From NCBI GenBank assembly GCA_017470345.1, contig JAFUEP010000016.1:23918-87917 (forward strand): a stretch of 64,000 nucleotides of DNA, in the 5' to 3' direction. The notes below the pieces were generated by a model. It saw nothing but the letters and a program-made list of their open reading frames with translations. It was not told where the DNA came from and ran no database searches. Source of the stretch: Prevotella sp. GTDB lineage: Bacteria; Bacteroidota; Bacteroidia; Bacteroidales; Bacteroidaceae. Position 1 is the first letter of the stretch, and every line of letters begins with the position of its first letter. The position numbers were made by a program, and so were the translations under genes. Shown one piece after another: positions 26,237 through 35,555 of the stretch.

Positions 26237-27232
26237 ATAAAATCCTCCGCCCTCCAGCTCGGATTCTCTGCCTGTGGCATCGCCAAGGCAGAGCCCGTCG
26301 ACGAGGAGACAGCCCGGGCTTACCGCCAATGGATTGCTGACGGAAGGCAGGCTGACATGCACTACCTTGAGGCCAACATCGACAAGCGCCTCGACCCCAC
26401 CCTACTCCTGCCCGGCGCCCGCACGATCATCGTCGTCGCCATGAGCTATGCTCCCGCGCGACGTCTGCCCAAGGGCGAATATCAGATAGCCGACTACGCA
26501 CTGGGCCGCGACTATCACGACGTGATGAAGCAGCGACTCCGACAGCTTGCTGAGAGTGCAGGCTTACATGAAGATGTCTCCACGCAGATATTATGCGTCG
26601 ACACCGTCCCTATCCTTGAGCGCTACTGGGCCGTGCGCGCCGGTCTGGGCTTCATCGGCCGCAACCATCAGCTCATCATCCCCGGCCAAGGCTCCATGGT
26701 CTTCCTCGGCGAGATCGTCACCACCGCCGAGACCGACCGCTACGATGAGCCACTGACGCTCAAGGACCATCCCTGCAGTGACTGCCGCCGCTGCCTCGAC
26801 GCCTGTCCGACGGGAGCACTCACCTCTCACTTCTCACCTCACACATCTCACCTCTCACCTCTCACTTCTCACTTCTCACCTCTCAACTCCAGCGCCTGTC
26901 TCTCCTATCAGACCATCGAGCACCACGGACCCTTGGCCGATGGCATTGCCGACAAGCTCGGCACGACCATCTACGGCTGCGACCGCTGCCAGCGTGTCTG
27001 TCCACACAATCGTCTTGCGGAACCGACGACCATCGCAGAGCTGCAGCCCAGCGAGGCCCTCATGAACATGCGCCGCGACGACTGGCACCGCCTCAGCCGC
27101 GAGGACTATCAACGGCTCTTCCGCGGATCAGCCGTCAAGCGTGCCAAGTATGAAGGGCTCATACGCAACATTGAGGCGGTCGAACTGGGCGTTCAGCCGC
27201 CCAGATTCTCTTCTTCCTCCTCCTCGATATAG
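26237..27232 (+). CDS. queG: Epoxyqueuosine reductase QueG, without a canonical start codon
   Basis: QueG reduces epoxyqueuosine to queuosine in tRNA using cobalamin and two [4Fe-4S] clusters. The motifs are present: RYWAVRAGLGFIGRN, CSDCRRCLDACPTGAL (cluster 1), ACLSYQTIEHHGPL and CDRCQRVCPHNR (cluster 2). The first ATG is at 26357, but the upstream codons read SSALQLGFSACGIAKAEP, a conserved N-terminal block of the family, so translation should begin earlier. Between the stop at 26204 and 26357 no ATG, GTG or TTG exists in this frame; ATA at 26237 is the boundary with the repeat element and is used here only as a position. A 70-base heptamer array (26818-26888) is translated between the two clusters. 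The C-terminus SSSSSSI is antisense to a small gene on the minus strand. Confidence 0.85.
   Translation: MKSSALQLGFSACGIAKAEPVDEETARAYRQWIADGRQADMHYLEANIDKRLDPTLLLPGARTIIVVAMSYAPARRLPKGEYQIADYALGRDYHDVMKQRLRQLAESAGLHEDVSTQILCVDTVPILERYWAVRAGLGFIGRNHQLIIPGQGSMVFLGEIVTTAETDRYDEPLTLKDHPCSDCRRCLDACPTGALTSHFSPHTSHLSPLTSHFSPLNSSACLSYQTIEHHGPLADGIADKLGTTIYGCDRCQRVCPHNRLAEPTTIAELQPSEALMNMRRDDWHRLSREDYQRLFRGSAVKRAKYEGLIRNIEAVELGVQPPRFSSSSSSI
26818..26888. repeat. Intragenic heptamer array in queG (TCACYTC)
   Basis: Ten heptamers, TCACCTC, TCACTTC and variants, are translated as TSHFSPHTSHLSPLTSHFSP and a few following residues, between CPTGA of cluster 1 and the conserved CLSYQTIE block. Other QueG proteins have a much shorter linker here. 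Confidence 0.9.
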
Positions 27233-27330
27233 TCTCTGACACGATATTGCTCACTCCCTGCGAGCAACGGCGTCATCGTCTGCATCATCGGAATCACTGT
27301 GCTTTGGGGTTTCTGATATGTTTTCTTCAT
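27193..27330 (-). CDS. Small 45-residue protein at the end of the fimbrillin operon
   Basis: The ATG at 27328-27330 overlaps the fimbrillin stop (ATGA), and the frame runs to TGA at 27193-27195. The peptide begins KKTYQKPQSTVIPMMQTMTP, contains LLAGSEQYRVRDY, and ends in six glutamates and NLGG. The KKTY..P start followed by LLAGS is like numerous short Bacteroidales peptides of unknown function. Its last 40 bases are antisense to the end of queG, the polyglutamate codons being the complement of the QueG serine run. It is not secreted by any obvious signal. Function unknown; the call rests on the coupled start and the familiar N-terminus. Confidence 0.6.
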   Translation of the reverse strand: MKKTYQKPQSTVIPMMQTMTPLLAGSEQYRVRDYIEEEEEENLGG

Positions 27331-28169
27331 TGTGCGTTAATGACTTTATTTCCCATATTGACGTTGACGACATACGAGTGGCCGGCCTTCCACTCACCAC
27401 TGAGGTTGAAGTCGTGGGTCTTCTCGTCGCCGTTGACAGTATAGCTGACTTTCAGCGTCAGGCCTTCCTTCGTCTGAGGAATGATGAACAGATATCCGCA
27501 TGGCAGAAGCTGCTTTTCCGTAGTCAGTCCGATGCTGGCGTTGGTGAGCGTATAGGTCATAGGTGAGGAAAGTGACTGCCATGCAGAACTGGCATAATGG
27601 TAGTCGCCCTTCGACTGCACGCCGGCCAGCTCAACGCCCGTGATGCTGACAGACTGCTCAACCGACTTACGGACATAGAACCTGACGGCCGCACAGGCAT
27701 GATTGAACATGAGCGACACCTTGCCGCTATTGTCGCTGAAGGCCGCCGTAGTATCTGCCACCAGCAAGTCCTTCTGCGCGAAGGCATCCGTGCCCATATC
27801 GAACGAGACGTATGGATCGGTTTCGCTCCAGTTCAACTTGCCGCCGTTATAGGCGTAGAAGTCAATCTTTGCATCATTTCCTACTGAGGGCCATGTCGCA
27901 GTACTCCATGTGCCACCAGTCTTCGTGAAATTGTACGTGCTCGTCTGGTAGTTCATCGAGAAGGCCGTGAGCGTCGCGGTCGTCGTAGCAGCATCAGCAC
28001 GCGTCGGGGCCTACTGGGGTGCCGACGTCGAGACGATCGTGTTCTCAGCAATCTCGACGGTCAGCGGTCGGGGCTCAGGCACGATTGTCGGCTCGTCGTC
28101 GGAAGAACAGGCGACCAGACAAGCGGCCGACAGGAAAAGAAATACAGACTTTTTACTTGCTTGTTTCAT
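27327..28169 (-). pseudogene. Fimbrillin-family lipoprotein interrupted by an in-frame TAG
   Basis: Reading from ATG at 28169 gives a lipoprotein leader (KKSVFLFLSAACLVACSSDD) with the lipobox cysteine, then 52 codons to TAG at 28011-28013. The same frame continues without any other stop to 27327 and reads APTRADAATTTATLTAFSMN, followed by a fimbrillin body: AKIDFYAYNGGKLNW, VSLMFNHACAAVRFYV, LPCGYLFIIPQTKEG and EWKAGHSYVVNVNMGNKV. Without the stop it would have 280 residues, a normal size for a Mfa-like fimbrillin. Internal starts (ATG at 27956) would give a protein without export signal. It may be a pseudogene, a sequencing error, or less probably a readthrough gene. It follows the lipoprotein gene by 43 bases. 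Confidence 0.75.
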
Positions 28170-28212
28170 ATAACTATTCACTTTTCGCTATTCAATTGGG
28201 GCTTTTCACTCA

Positions 28213-29022
28213 TCAGAATGTGACGTTGATATATTGTAATCCGTTATTAAGTGTGAAGCCGTCGGCAAGGATGTAGACGCCTTGCTTCTCAGCGCTGTAG
28301 TAGCGCAGCTGCCCTTGTTCGCCATCGCTACGGGTGTAGATAACACCGCGCCACTCGTCGTAAGCCTCCTTATTGGGTGCCAGCCGACAGAGACCACGGC
28401 ACTCGTCGCCGACGAAGATGGCCATCTTGTCGTCAGCGGTAATGGTGAATGGGACATCGTCAGGCATACTAACCATCATTTCCGTGAAGTGCGGATATTT
28501 CGTGCTCATTTCAGCAGGAGACAGCAAGAGAGTGTAATCTTTGTCGTTTCTGTCCATCAGATTGTTAGGTTCGAAGGATGACAGGGCAAAATCATTGATA
28601 AACAGCTGGCGAGCCCCGGCGCTGTAATAGTACATCGTCATGGGCTGGCCTGCCTCTTCGCTGGCGCCTTTCACGTGGACAAGGAAGAGCACTTCGCCTC
28701 CATTGATGACGTTGCGGCGACTGACACCCCGGCACTCATCGCCGATGAACACCGCCAACAGGTCGTCATCGGTGCTGTAGGGCAAGAGCAAAGAACTGAG
28801 CTCGACAAGCATGTTCATGCTGCACTCAAACTTCGTCGGGGCAGGGTCCTCCCAGTCGGGCGCCGGGTCGTTCCAAGTCCAGTCAACGGCCCAGTCGGGT
28901 GTTGCGTCGACGGGGGTAAAGACCACGTTGCTCTTCTTCTCTCCCTCGTCGTCATTGTCCGACGAGCAGCCCCCCAAGACGAGGAGGGCTGACGCCAGAA
29001 ATACATATAATATACGATTCAT
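28213..29022 (-). CDS. Surface lipoprotein with two GDECRG repeats
   Basis: The ATG at 29022 gives a lipoprotein signal NRILYVFLASALLVLGGCSS with lipidation cysteine followed by acidic residues (DNDDEGE), typical of Bacteroidetes lipoproteins exported to the surface. The 269-residue product contains two related beta domains, each with the motif IGDECRG or VGDECRG (about residues 93-99 and 204-210) followed by an aromatic-rich YYY/RYYS segment. The same kind of motif (VGVFDSMGRCLG) is present in the C-terminal region of the giant protein encoded just upstream, so both may be parts of one surface assembly. No enzyme motif is seen. The gap to the giant gene is 50 bases, indicating one operon. 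Confidence 0.72.
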   Translation of the reverse strand: MNRILYVFLASALLVLGGCSSDNDDEGEKKSNVVFTPVDATPDWAVDWTWNDPAPDWEDPAPTKFECSMNMLVELSSLLLPYSTDDDLLAVFIGDECRGVSRRNVINGGEVLFLVHVKGASEEAGQPMTMYYYSAGARQLFINDFALSSFEPNNLMDRNDKDYTLLLSPAEMSTKYPHFTEMMVSMPDDVPFTITADDKMAIFVGDECRGLCRLAPNKEAYDEWRGVIYTRSDGEQGQLRYYSAEKQGVYILADGFTLNNGLQYINVTF

Positions 29023-29072
29023 GATGTTTGATTTATTGTTCATAATAATGCCATTGTTTCCCTGATCTACCG

Positions 29073-32000
29073 TCACCTGACGACGGCCTTATGTCCATTA
29101 TGGATATAGACGCCACTCTGACGGGGACGCTGGTCGAGCTTGATGCCCTGCAGCGTGTACCAGCCATGCTGCGGCAGCAGATAGCTGCTGACGAAGCTGA
29201 TGCGTGTGGGCTCGTCGGGGGTTCCCATCCTGGCGTCGCGCTCGTAGGTCATCACCTCACCGGTGGTGGCGATGATGTCGCCGTCGCGCGAGACGACGAA
29301 TGACAGCGGCGTCTTCTTGTCGCCGGCAATGGTGAGATAGAGCGGCTCGTCGCGCCCGTCGACCACTGCCTCGCCGCGCTGCTCAGCGCCGGCATAGGCA
29401 ATGAGGCGGTCGCCCTCCTCCAACAGGATGCCGTCGACCACGGCCGTCAGGGTCATGTTGGCGGGATATGCAGGTGCCATGAGGGCCTGACTGCCTCCCG
29501 TCTGTTCGAAGAAGGTGGCATTGGCCTCGAAGAAGGGATAGGTGAACTGTGCCGTAGTCTGCTGCTTGCGATAGAGCATGTAGCCCTCGCCAGGCTTCAT
29601 GTAGTTCATGTTGCCCTTCCACTCGCGTGAGCCGTTGGCCCCCACGGTGAACATGGCAAACTCCGACTTGCTCTTCACCACGTCGCCATTCTCCGCATAG
29701 TCGAGATAGTCGGCCAGTGCTGTGGCTACAGGCAGATTGACCATCGGTGTGTAGCCGATGCTGTTCCATCCCGGCTTGACGCTGATGGTGCGGTCGCCTG
29801 TAGTCGTGATTGCATCGCCCGTCAGTTCCATGATCGTGAAGTTGCCAACTTTGACGCGATAGCTCTTGCTGACGCTCATGATGACATTCGCCAAGTTAGC
29901 CGTGCCCTTGTTTGAGATCCACTGTCCGTCGCGATAGAGCAGCGAGAGGTTATCGCTCTCGTCGGTGAGCATGTCGCCCTCCTGCCAGCTGAACTGCTTG
30001 AGCCACGTCGGCACGTCGCGATAGTCGTTGTTGATGACGTTGAGCGACATCCAGTTCCAACCAGGCTCCAACATGAGGGTCTGGATATACTGTCCGCCGG
30101 CCTTCAGCACGATGGGGGCGCCAGGCGAGCCGACGAACGACTCGGGCTTGAAGCTGACGGGGGTCGACGGGGTGAGCACCATCGTCTTGCCCGTCTCGAA
30201 ATGCCACAGCCGGAAGTTGAGCGGATGCGATGCCGTCTGGTTGTCGTAGACGGTCAGGTAGACGAGGCTCTCGGCCGACGCAGCATCATAGTTGACCTTG
30301 TTCACGCCCAGGCAGCGCCCCATGCTGTCGAAGACGCCGACCTTGTCGCGCGAGTCGGTGACGATGTCGTCGCCGATCTGCACGCGGGCCACGATGCTCA
30401 TCGAGTACTGCTGCGTGGAAGCATCGACATACCATTCGGGATCTTTGCCCTCGACGGTGATGTTGAGGGTCAGCGGCTCGGCGAGCCCGTTCTCATCAGT
30501 CAGGTAGACAATGTGGTCATAGGTGCCCACGTTGATGTCCTTGCCGATGGTGAAGGTGAGTATTTGCTCGCTCTTGGGGTCGATGACATCAGTCAGCGTG
30601 CTGACGCTGAGCCATTTCGGCATGTTGTCGATGGTATAGGTGTGGGGGGCACCACTGTTGTTGACGATGCTGATGTCGAAATTAAAGTCATAGTTAGCCA
30701 GGACAGCCACCGTCCGCTTGTAGGCCTTCTGGCCCCACCGCAGCGGATTGCGGTCGACGAAGACACTCATCGTGGCAGGCGACTCCATGAAATTACCATT
30801 CAGGTCGGGAATGTCGGCCACTGTGACATACATGCGGCGCTTGTTGATACGGCCGTCCAGCTCGTCGACGTTGACCAGCAACTCGTGGTCGCGACCGACG
30901 AAGCTGAAGTTCAGGTTGCGCAGTTCCTCATAGGCCTGCACGGGTGCGCCGATGTGGCGGTCGATGTGGTCCATGATGTCTTTGACAGGGTCAACGAAGA
31001 CGCTGTCGCCGTCAGCGGTGGGCAGTCCGTCGGGCCCGATCTTCTCCACCTGGTTGTAGGCGTAGGGCTGCAGCGTGAGTTCGCCGTTCTTCTGACGCTC
31101 CTGGCGGTTGAAGTCGAGATAGGTGATGAGGCCCTTCTCCGAGCCACCCAGTGCCTTGGCACTGTATCGCTCGAGAAGCGAGGCGGGCAAAGCCTGCTTG
31201 AAGAGGGTCAGCCCGTCGATGTATCCCGTCAGCGGATACTGCTGGTGGACGACGTCGTTGTCGGGGCCTTCCTCCTGCCACACCATGTTGCCCAGGTAGA
31301 ACTTGCCCGTCATGCCGCCGAGGCTGTCGGTGGAGAACTGCGACTTCAGCACGTTGTCTACGTAGATGCTGGCCACCTGGTGGGAGCGGTTGACCGTCAT
31401 CGCATAGTGATGCCAGCGGTCGTCGCTGAACTCGTTGCCTAAGGCATATTCGCGGCCGTTGCTGCGATATTTCAGCGTCTCGCCCTCGAAACCGATGAAG
31501 AACTTGTGCTGCGCCTCGACGTCGGTAGTGCGGCCGGAGCCGTTGCTCAGCAGGGCGCCACGGCCGTCATTGTCAGTCTTGAACCAGAACATCAGCGTAT
31601 AGTCCTGCTCGGCCGTGCGCTGCATGAACGCCGGCTTCATCTGCAGGCCCTTGATGTCGCGCTGCTCAGTCTTGTCCAGACGGAGGGCCATGCCTCGGGG
31701 CAGCGCCCACGACGTGCCCATCAGCTTCAGGTGAGCCCCCTGCGCCTGGTCGGTGGCGTAGTCGCCCTTGCCCTCGTTCATGGGATAGTAGTCAGTCAGC
31801 CCCATCTCGTAGCCCGTCAGCAGCTGGTTGCCGTAGCTGTTGAGCAGGATGATATCCATCGCGCGGTTCCAGACGCGAGCCTGCAGCATGCGTCCCTCGT
31901 AGAAGGTGCGCTTGCTGGCATCAGTCTGGTTGGTGGCGCCGAAGATGAGGGGTCCGTAGCCGCTGTAGGTGACGCTGTCGAGCGTGGCGGCCAGCTCGTC

Positions 32001-35000
32001 GGTGAAGAGCGAGAGGCGCTTTTGGTCGTTGTCGAGCACGAGTGCCACACGCTGGAAGATATCGGCCGGGATGGGCTTCTGCGTCTCCAGCTCGAAGTTG
32101 TCGACGACGGCCTTGAGTCGCAGGTCTTTCGTGAGCCACAGCTGCAGCTGCTTGCCGTCGCGTCCGTGCGAGAAGATGGGCATCTCGCGCCCAGTCTGGT
32201 CAGGCTTCACCATCACCTCGATGGTCACGCTCTTGTCGGCGAAGTTGCGGCGGGCCTCGCTCTCGGCATAGCTCTTCTGTCCGCTGAAGAGCAGCGAGGG
32301 CTCTTCCTGCAGGCTCGTCTCGTTGGTCTCGCCCATCACCTCGAAGTTAGTCGTTGCCTGGAGGTAGTTGTGCTCGATGGGTTCTGAGAAGCTGAAGACG
32401 ATGTTGTCGCCTGTGTCCAGGATGCCGTCCTTAGGCTCGGGTGTGCCGAAGAGTTTGGGTCGGCGGGTGTCCTTCACACCGCTAAGCACCTTCGACGTGT
32501 TGGTCAGGAATCCGTTGCCATTGCGACAGAAGAGCACGGCGCGCAGGTCGTAGGCCTTCTCCATCTCGAAGCCTTCGCCAAAGAATCGCGTGACGATGTT
32601 GCCATTCTCTGGAATCATCTCCTTCGTACCCGAGGCTGAACGATAGTAGGTAGAGTCGGCATAGTAGCCGCAAAGGTTGGTCCAGTAGTCATCGCCGCGC
32701 GTGCTCTCCTTATACTGGAACTCGATGTGGTCGAAGTTCTTCTGGTTCTTGTTGAAGCCACTGATGACGACGGGCATGTACCATCCATACTTGCTGTCAT
32801 AGGGTGCGTCGGTGTTCATGATCCACTTGTCGCCCGGCGTCGAGATGGCCACGGCACCGGCCGTCTGCAGGAAATGCACAGTGAACTGCACATTCTGATA
32901 GTTGAGGGGGTCGTCCTGCGAACGGAGCTGCAACTGCAGGTTCTCGTAGTCGAACTGTTCGCCGGCCCACACCTCGATGGTCTTCTCCGTCACCTGGCCC
33001 GGGTGTACCTCTATGGTCCTGGGGTTGCCGGAAAGCGGCATGCCGTCCATCATCAGCTTGGCACCGTTGGGATTTGATGTCTCAACGAGCATGAGGTCAA
33101 AGTAGGGATAGGCGGCCTCGGGCTGTTCGCTCTCGTTGGCCAGGTAGACCTTGAAGCGTGCGGGCTCGTCAATGGGCACGCCGCTGAGGCTCTGCTTGTC
33201 CATCGTGATGACGGGATTCTCGACCTTCTTCGTCCGCTCGTCGAGCAGAGTGCCTGCGTTGTAGAACTCGGTGGTGCGCTCACCTTCCCATGGTCTCAGC
33301 GTGGCACCGCCGCGGGTGCGATAGACAAAGCTGCGGGCATAGCGCAGATCCGAATCCTGGAGCTTGCCAAGCTGGGGCAGGGTGCCTCCGTGGAGCACCT
33401 CTTCGCTCACATCCTCAGTCAGCGCGTTGAAGTTCTGGTTCGAGAAGACGTCATACTTGCCGTCGGTCGTCGATACTTCGTCCACCGCGGTCTTCACCCG
33501 CAGAAGGTCGAAGATGAGGTGGCTCTTTCGGTCCATGCCGATGGAGAAGCTCTCCTTGCGGTTGTATTTCTTGCTTTCGCTGTAGGGGTCGTATATGTCG
33601 TATTCCAGCACGGGTCCGAAGGTCACTCCGAACTTGTAGCCTGGCATTTCCACGCCGAAGTGCGGCAGATTGTCTTGCTTCGGCGAGTGAGAATACTTGC
33701 TACTGTTGAACAGGTTGGCCAACGAGCCGACCAGCGAAGAGGCTATCTTGCCCAATCCGCCGCTCAGAGGGCTCTTCACCTCGCCGCTGGCGCTGTAGTC
33801 ACTGGAGAAATCCTCGCTGTAGCTCACGGGCGAGCCCCCGTCCACGTCGAAGGTCCTCACCAATTCCGCGGCCGAGACTTTCTCGTATTCGTTCTGCGCT
33901 ATCATGGCAGCCCAGTAGAGCAGGCTCTGGCAGAACTCGGCCACCTGGTCTTCGTTGTTCTCGTCGCCTTCGGGACGCACCACGAGGTAGTTGATGCCTT
34001 CCTCGGCCTTGTCCTTGGTGGTGTTGAAGTAATACTCCCAACTCATGTCGCCCTCGACCACTTCCTTCTTGGTGTTGACCATGGCGAAGTTCTCGTCGTC
34101 GGGCTGGCGGAGTGCGAGGTAGACGTTCTTCCGCGTGCTGTTGGCAATGGCCTGGGCCTCCTTCTTCGTTCCGGTGAACAAGAGCGACCTGCACTGCTCA
34201 CGGAGTTCAGGCATCAGCTGGTTGACGATGTAGGACTGCGAATGGACGAAGGTTGAGTTCAGCTTCTGCTGGATGCCCACTATTTCGTCGCGCACCAGAT
34301 GGAGCACGCCTCCATTGGCATCCGTGCCGCGGGCTATCTCCAGCGTGCGGCCTGCCGCACGCATTCCCTCGAGCTGCACCCACATGCTGTCGGGTATGGC
34401 CCGTATGGCCATGGTGGGCTTCATCACGTAGCTGGTCTCAGTTCCGATGTAGACGTCGGCATCGGCTCCTACCATTGCTGCGCTGCTGCTCGTCGAGATG
34501 TCCACGTTGTTGGTCATCGTGTACGACCAGGCCTGCTTGCCCGTGCCCGTCCAGATGAGGTCCACGCTGAGTGTCACATAGTTGTCGCTCGAAGAGATCG
34601 TTCCGAGTATGGTGCCTATGCCGACTGCCGCCAGGCTGGTCAACGAATGTCCGTAGTTGAAGGTGAAGGACGTTCCGCCCTTGACGGACCACGTCATGTC
34701 GTGAGCATACTTCAGTGTGGAGCCCTTGCTGAGCTTGGCGCTCGACGTGCCGCCTGGCGGGTCGCGCAAGATGTCAATGAGCTGGGGCTTGTTGATGGTG
34801 AGCAGGTCCTTGGCTCCGGGCACCACAAACTGGTTCAGCACGTAGACCTTCTGGGGCTTGGCCTCGTAGTAGGTGCCGTCCATGAGCAGCGTCATGGAAA
34901 TAGTGCGCAATGCGTCGTCGCCCGTCAGCATGTAGGGCAGCTGCTTGGCCTGCAGGCGGTAGACGCCCTCGCCGTTGGCGTCGAGGCTAAGCGTGTCGCG

Positions 35001-35555
35001 GTGGGTGCTGCTCACCATGCCGTTCTGGATGGTGACGAAGCCGCCCGAGAGGCGCACCACGTCGATGGTGTCGCTCGCCGTATTGTTGTTATAGTAGTAG
35101 CGCTCCGTGGCCGAAATCTTGATGGGATAGCTGCGCTCGATGTTGAAGACGGGGTAGCCGAAAGTGTAGACCGTCTCGAGCGAGTCGGCCTTACCCGCGG
35201 GCCAGTTGGCCTTCCTCACGGGATAGCAGAGGGGCACCTGCGATGACTGCCCCATCAGGTTGCGGGCCTGATAGTAGCGTTCGCCCAGATAGCTGAAGTT
35301 GTCGTAGCCCTGCTGCTGATAGTCCAGGATGACGGGTGTGTGGTAGATGCGGTTGTACTGGGCGTAATACGTCACGTCGACAGCCGTCACCTCGCTCTTG
35401 TCGGCAGCCGTCCAGGCACCTTCAAGGTGGTCGGTGTGCAGGGTGAGCGAGTCACTGAGGTCCTGGTGACGTCGCCCGTCTTGCCGTCCTGGAAGAGGGT
35501 GGCATAGCCCTGGGCCGTGATCTGCTGGATCTTCCACTTCACGGGCGGCAGCCAC
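29073..35555 (-). CDS. Giant surface protein, C-terminal frame (LamG domains); frameshifted
   Basis: This is the largest piece of a gene of about 3,380 codons running 39.2 to 29.07 kb. The genuine sequence begins near 35465 (QDLSDSLTLH); the codons before it are out of frame. It contains two LamG/concanavalin-type domains: one with SVTIEVMVKPDQTGREMPIF and one with TLMFWFKTDNDGRGALLSNG, ending GYIDGLTLFKQALP. A later part has GDDIVTDSRDKVGVFDSMGR and LEPGWNWMSLNV, and the C-terminus reads WYTLQGIKL and SGVYIHNGHKAVVR, a sorting-like tail. A host- or plant-glycan-binding adhesin is a reasonable guess, not proven. A missing C near 35466 separates it from the middle frame. Confidence 0.72.
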   Translation of the reverse strand: MAAAREVEDPADHGPGLCHPLPGRQDGRRHQDLSDSLTLHTDHLEGAWTAADKSEVTAVDVTYYAQYNRIYHTPVILDYQQQGYDNFSYLGERYYQARNLMGQSSQVPLCYPVRKANWPAGKADSLETVYTFGYPVFNIERSYPIKISATERYYYNNNTASDTIDVVRLSGGFVTIQNGMVSSTHRDTLSLDANGEGVYRLQAKQLPYMLTGDDALRTISMTLLMDGTYYEAKPQKVYVLNQFVVPGAKDLLTINKPQLIDILRDPPGGTSSAKLSKGSTLKYAHDMTWSVKGGTSFTFNYGHSLTSLAAVGIGTILGTISSSDNYVTLSVDLIWTGTGKQAWSYTMTNNVDISTSSSAAMVGADADVYIGTETSYVMKPTMAIRAIPDSMWVQLEGMRAAGRTLEIARGTDANGGVLHLVRDEIVGIQQKLNSTFVHSQSYIVNQLMPELREQCRSLLFTGTKKEAQAIANSTRKNVYLALRQPDDENFAMVNTKKEVVEGDMSWEYYFNTTKDKAEEGINYLVVRPEGDENNEDQVAEFCQSLLYWAAMIAQNEYEKVSAAELVRTFDVDGGSPVSYSEDFSSDYSASGEVKSPLSGGLGKIASSLVGSLANLFNSSKYSHSPKQDNLPHFGVEMPGYKFGVTFGPVLEYDIYDPYSESKKYNRKESFSIGMDRKSHLIFDLLRVKTAVDEVSTTDGKYDVFSNQNFNALTEDVSEEVLHGGTLPQLGKLQDSDLRYARSFVYRTRGGATLRPWEGERTTEFYNAGTLLDERTKKVENPVITMDKQSLSGVPIDEPARFKVYLANESEQPEAAYPYFDLMLVETSNPNGAKLMMDGMPLSGNPRTIEVHPGQVTEKTIEVWAGEQFDYENLQLQLRSQDDPLNYQNVQFTVHFLQTAGAVAISTPGDKWIMNTDAPYDSKYGWYMPVVISGFNKNQKNFDHIEFQYKESTRGDDYWTNLCGYYADSTYYRSASGTKEMIPENGNIVTRFFGEGFEMEKAYDLRAVLFCRNGNGFLTNTSKVLSGVKDTRRPKLFGTPEPKDGILDTGDNIVFSFSEPIEHNYLQATTNFEVMGETNETSLQEEPSLLFSGQKSYAESEARRNFADKSVTIEVMVKPDQTGREMPIFSHGRDGKQLQLWLTKDLRLKAVVDNFELETQKPIPADIFQRVALVLDNDQKRLSLFTDELAATLDSVTYSGYGPLIFGATNQTDASKRTFYEGRMLQARVWNRAMDIILLNSYGNQLLTGYEMGLTDYYPMNEGKGDYATDQAQGAHLKLMGTSWALPRGMALRLDKTEQRDIKGLQMKPAFMQRTAEQDYTLMFWFKTDNDGRGALLSNGSGRTTDVEAQHKFFIGFEGETLKYRSNGREYALGNEFSDDRWHHYAMTVNRSHQVASIYVDNVLKSQFSTDSLGGMTGKFYLGNMVWQEEGPDNDVVHQQYPLTGYIDGLTLFKQALPASLLERYSAKALGGSEKGLITYLDFNRQERQKNGELTLQPYAYNQVEKIGPDGLPTADGDSVFVDPVKDIMDHIDRHIGAPVQAYEELRNLNFSFVGRDHELLVNVDELDGRINKRRMYVTVADIPDLNGNFMESPATMSVFVDRNPLRWGQKAYKRTVAVLANYDFNFDISIVNNSGAPHTYTIDNMPKWLSVSTLTDVIDPKSEQILTFTIGKDINVGTYDHIVYLTDENGLAEPLTLNITVEGKDPEWYVDASTQQYSMSIVARVQIGDDIVTDSRDKVGVFDSMGRCLGVNKVNYDAASAESLVYLTVYDNQTASHPLNFRLWHFETGKTMVLTPSTPVSFKPESFVGSPGAPIVLKAGGQYIQTLMLEPGWNWMSLNVINNDYRDVPTWLKQFSWQEGDMLTDESDNLSLLYRDGQWISNKGTANLANVIMSVSKSYRVKVGNFTIMELTGDAITTTGDRTISVKPGWNSIGYTPMVNLPVATALADYLDYAENGDVVKSKSEFAMFTVGANGSREWKGNMNYMKPGEGYMLYRKQQTTAQFTYPFFEANATFFEQTGGSQALMAPAYPANMTLTAVVDGILLEEGDRLIAYAGAEQRGEAVVDGRDEPLYLTIAGDKKTPLSFVVSRDGDIIATTGEVMTYERDARMGTPDEPTRISFVSSYLLPQHGWYTLQGIKLDQRPRQSGVYIHNGHKAVVR

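Noticed and set aside
32615-35246. Several plus-strand frames of 100-315 codons opposite the giant surface gene
   Set aside because: They mirror the minus-strand coding sequence and lack signals or motifs.
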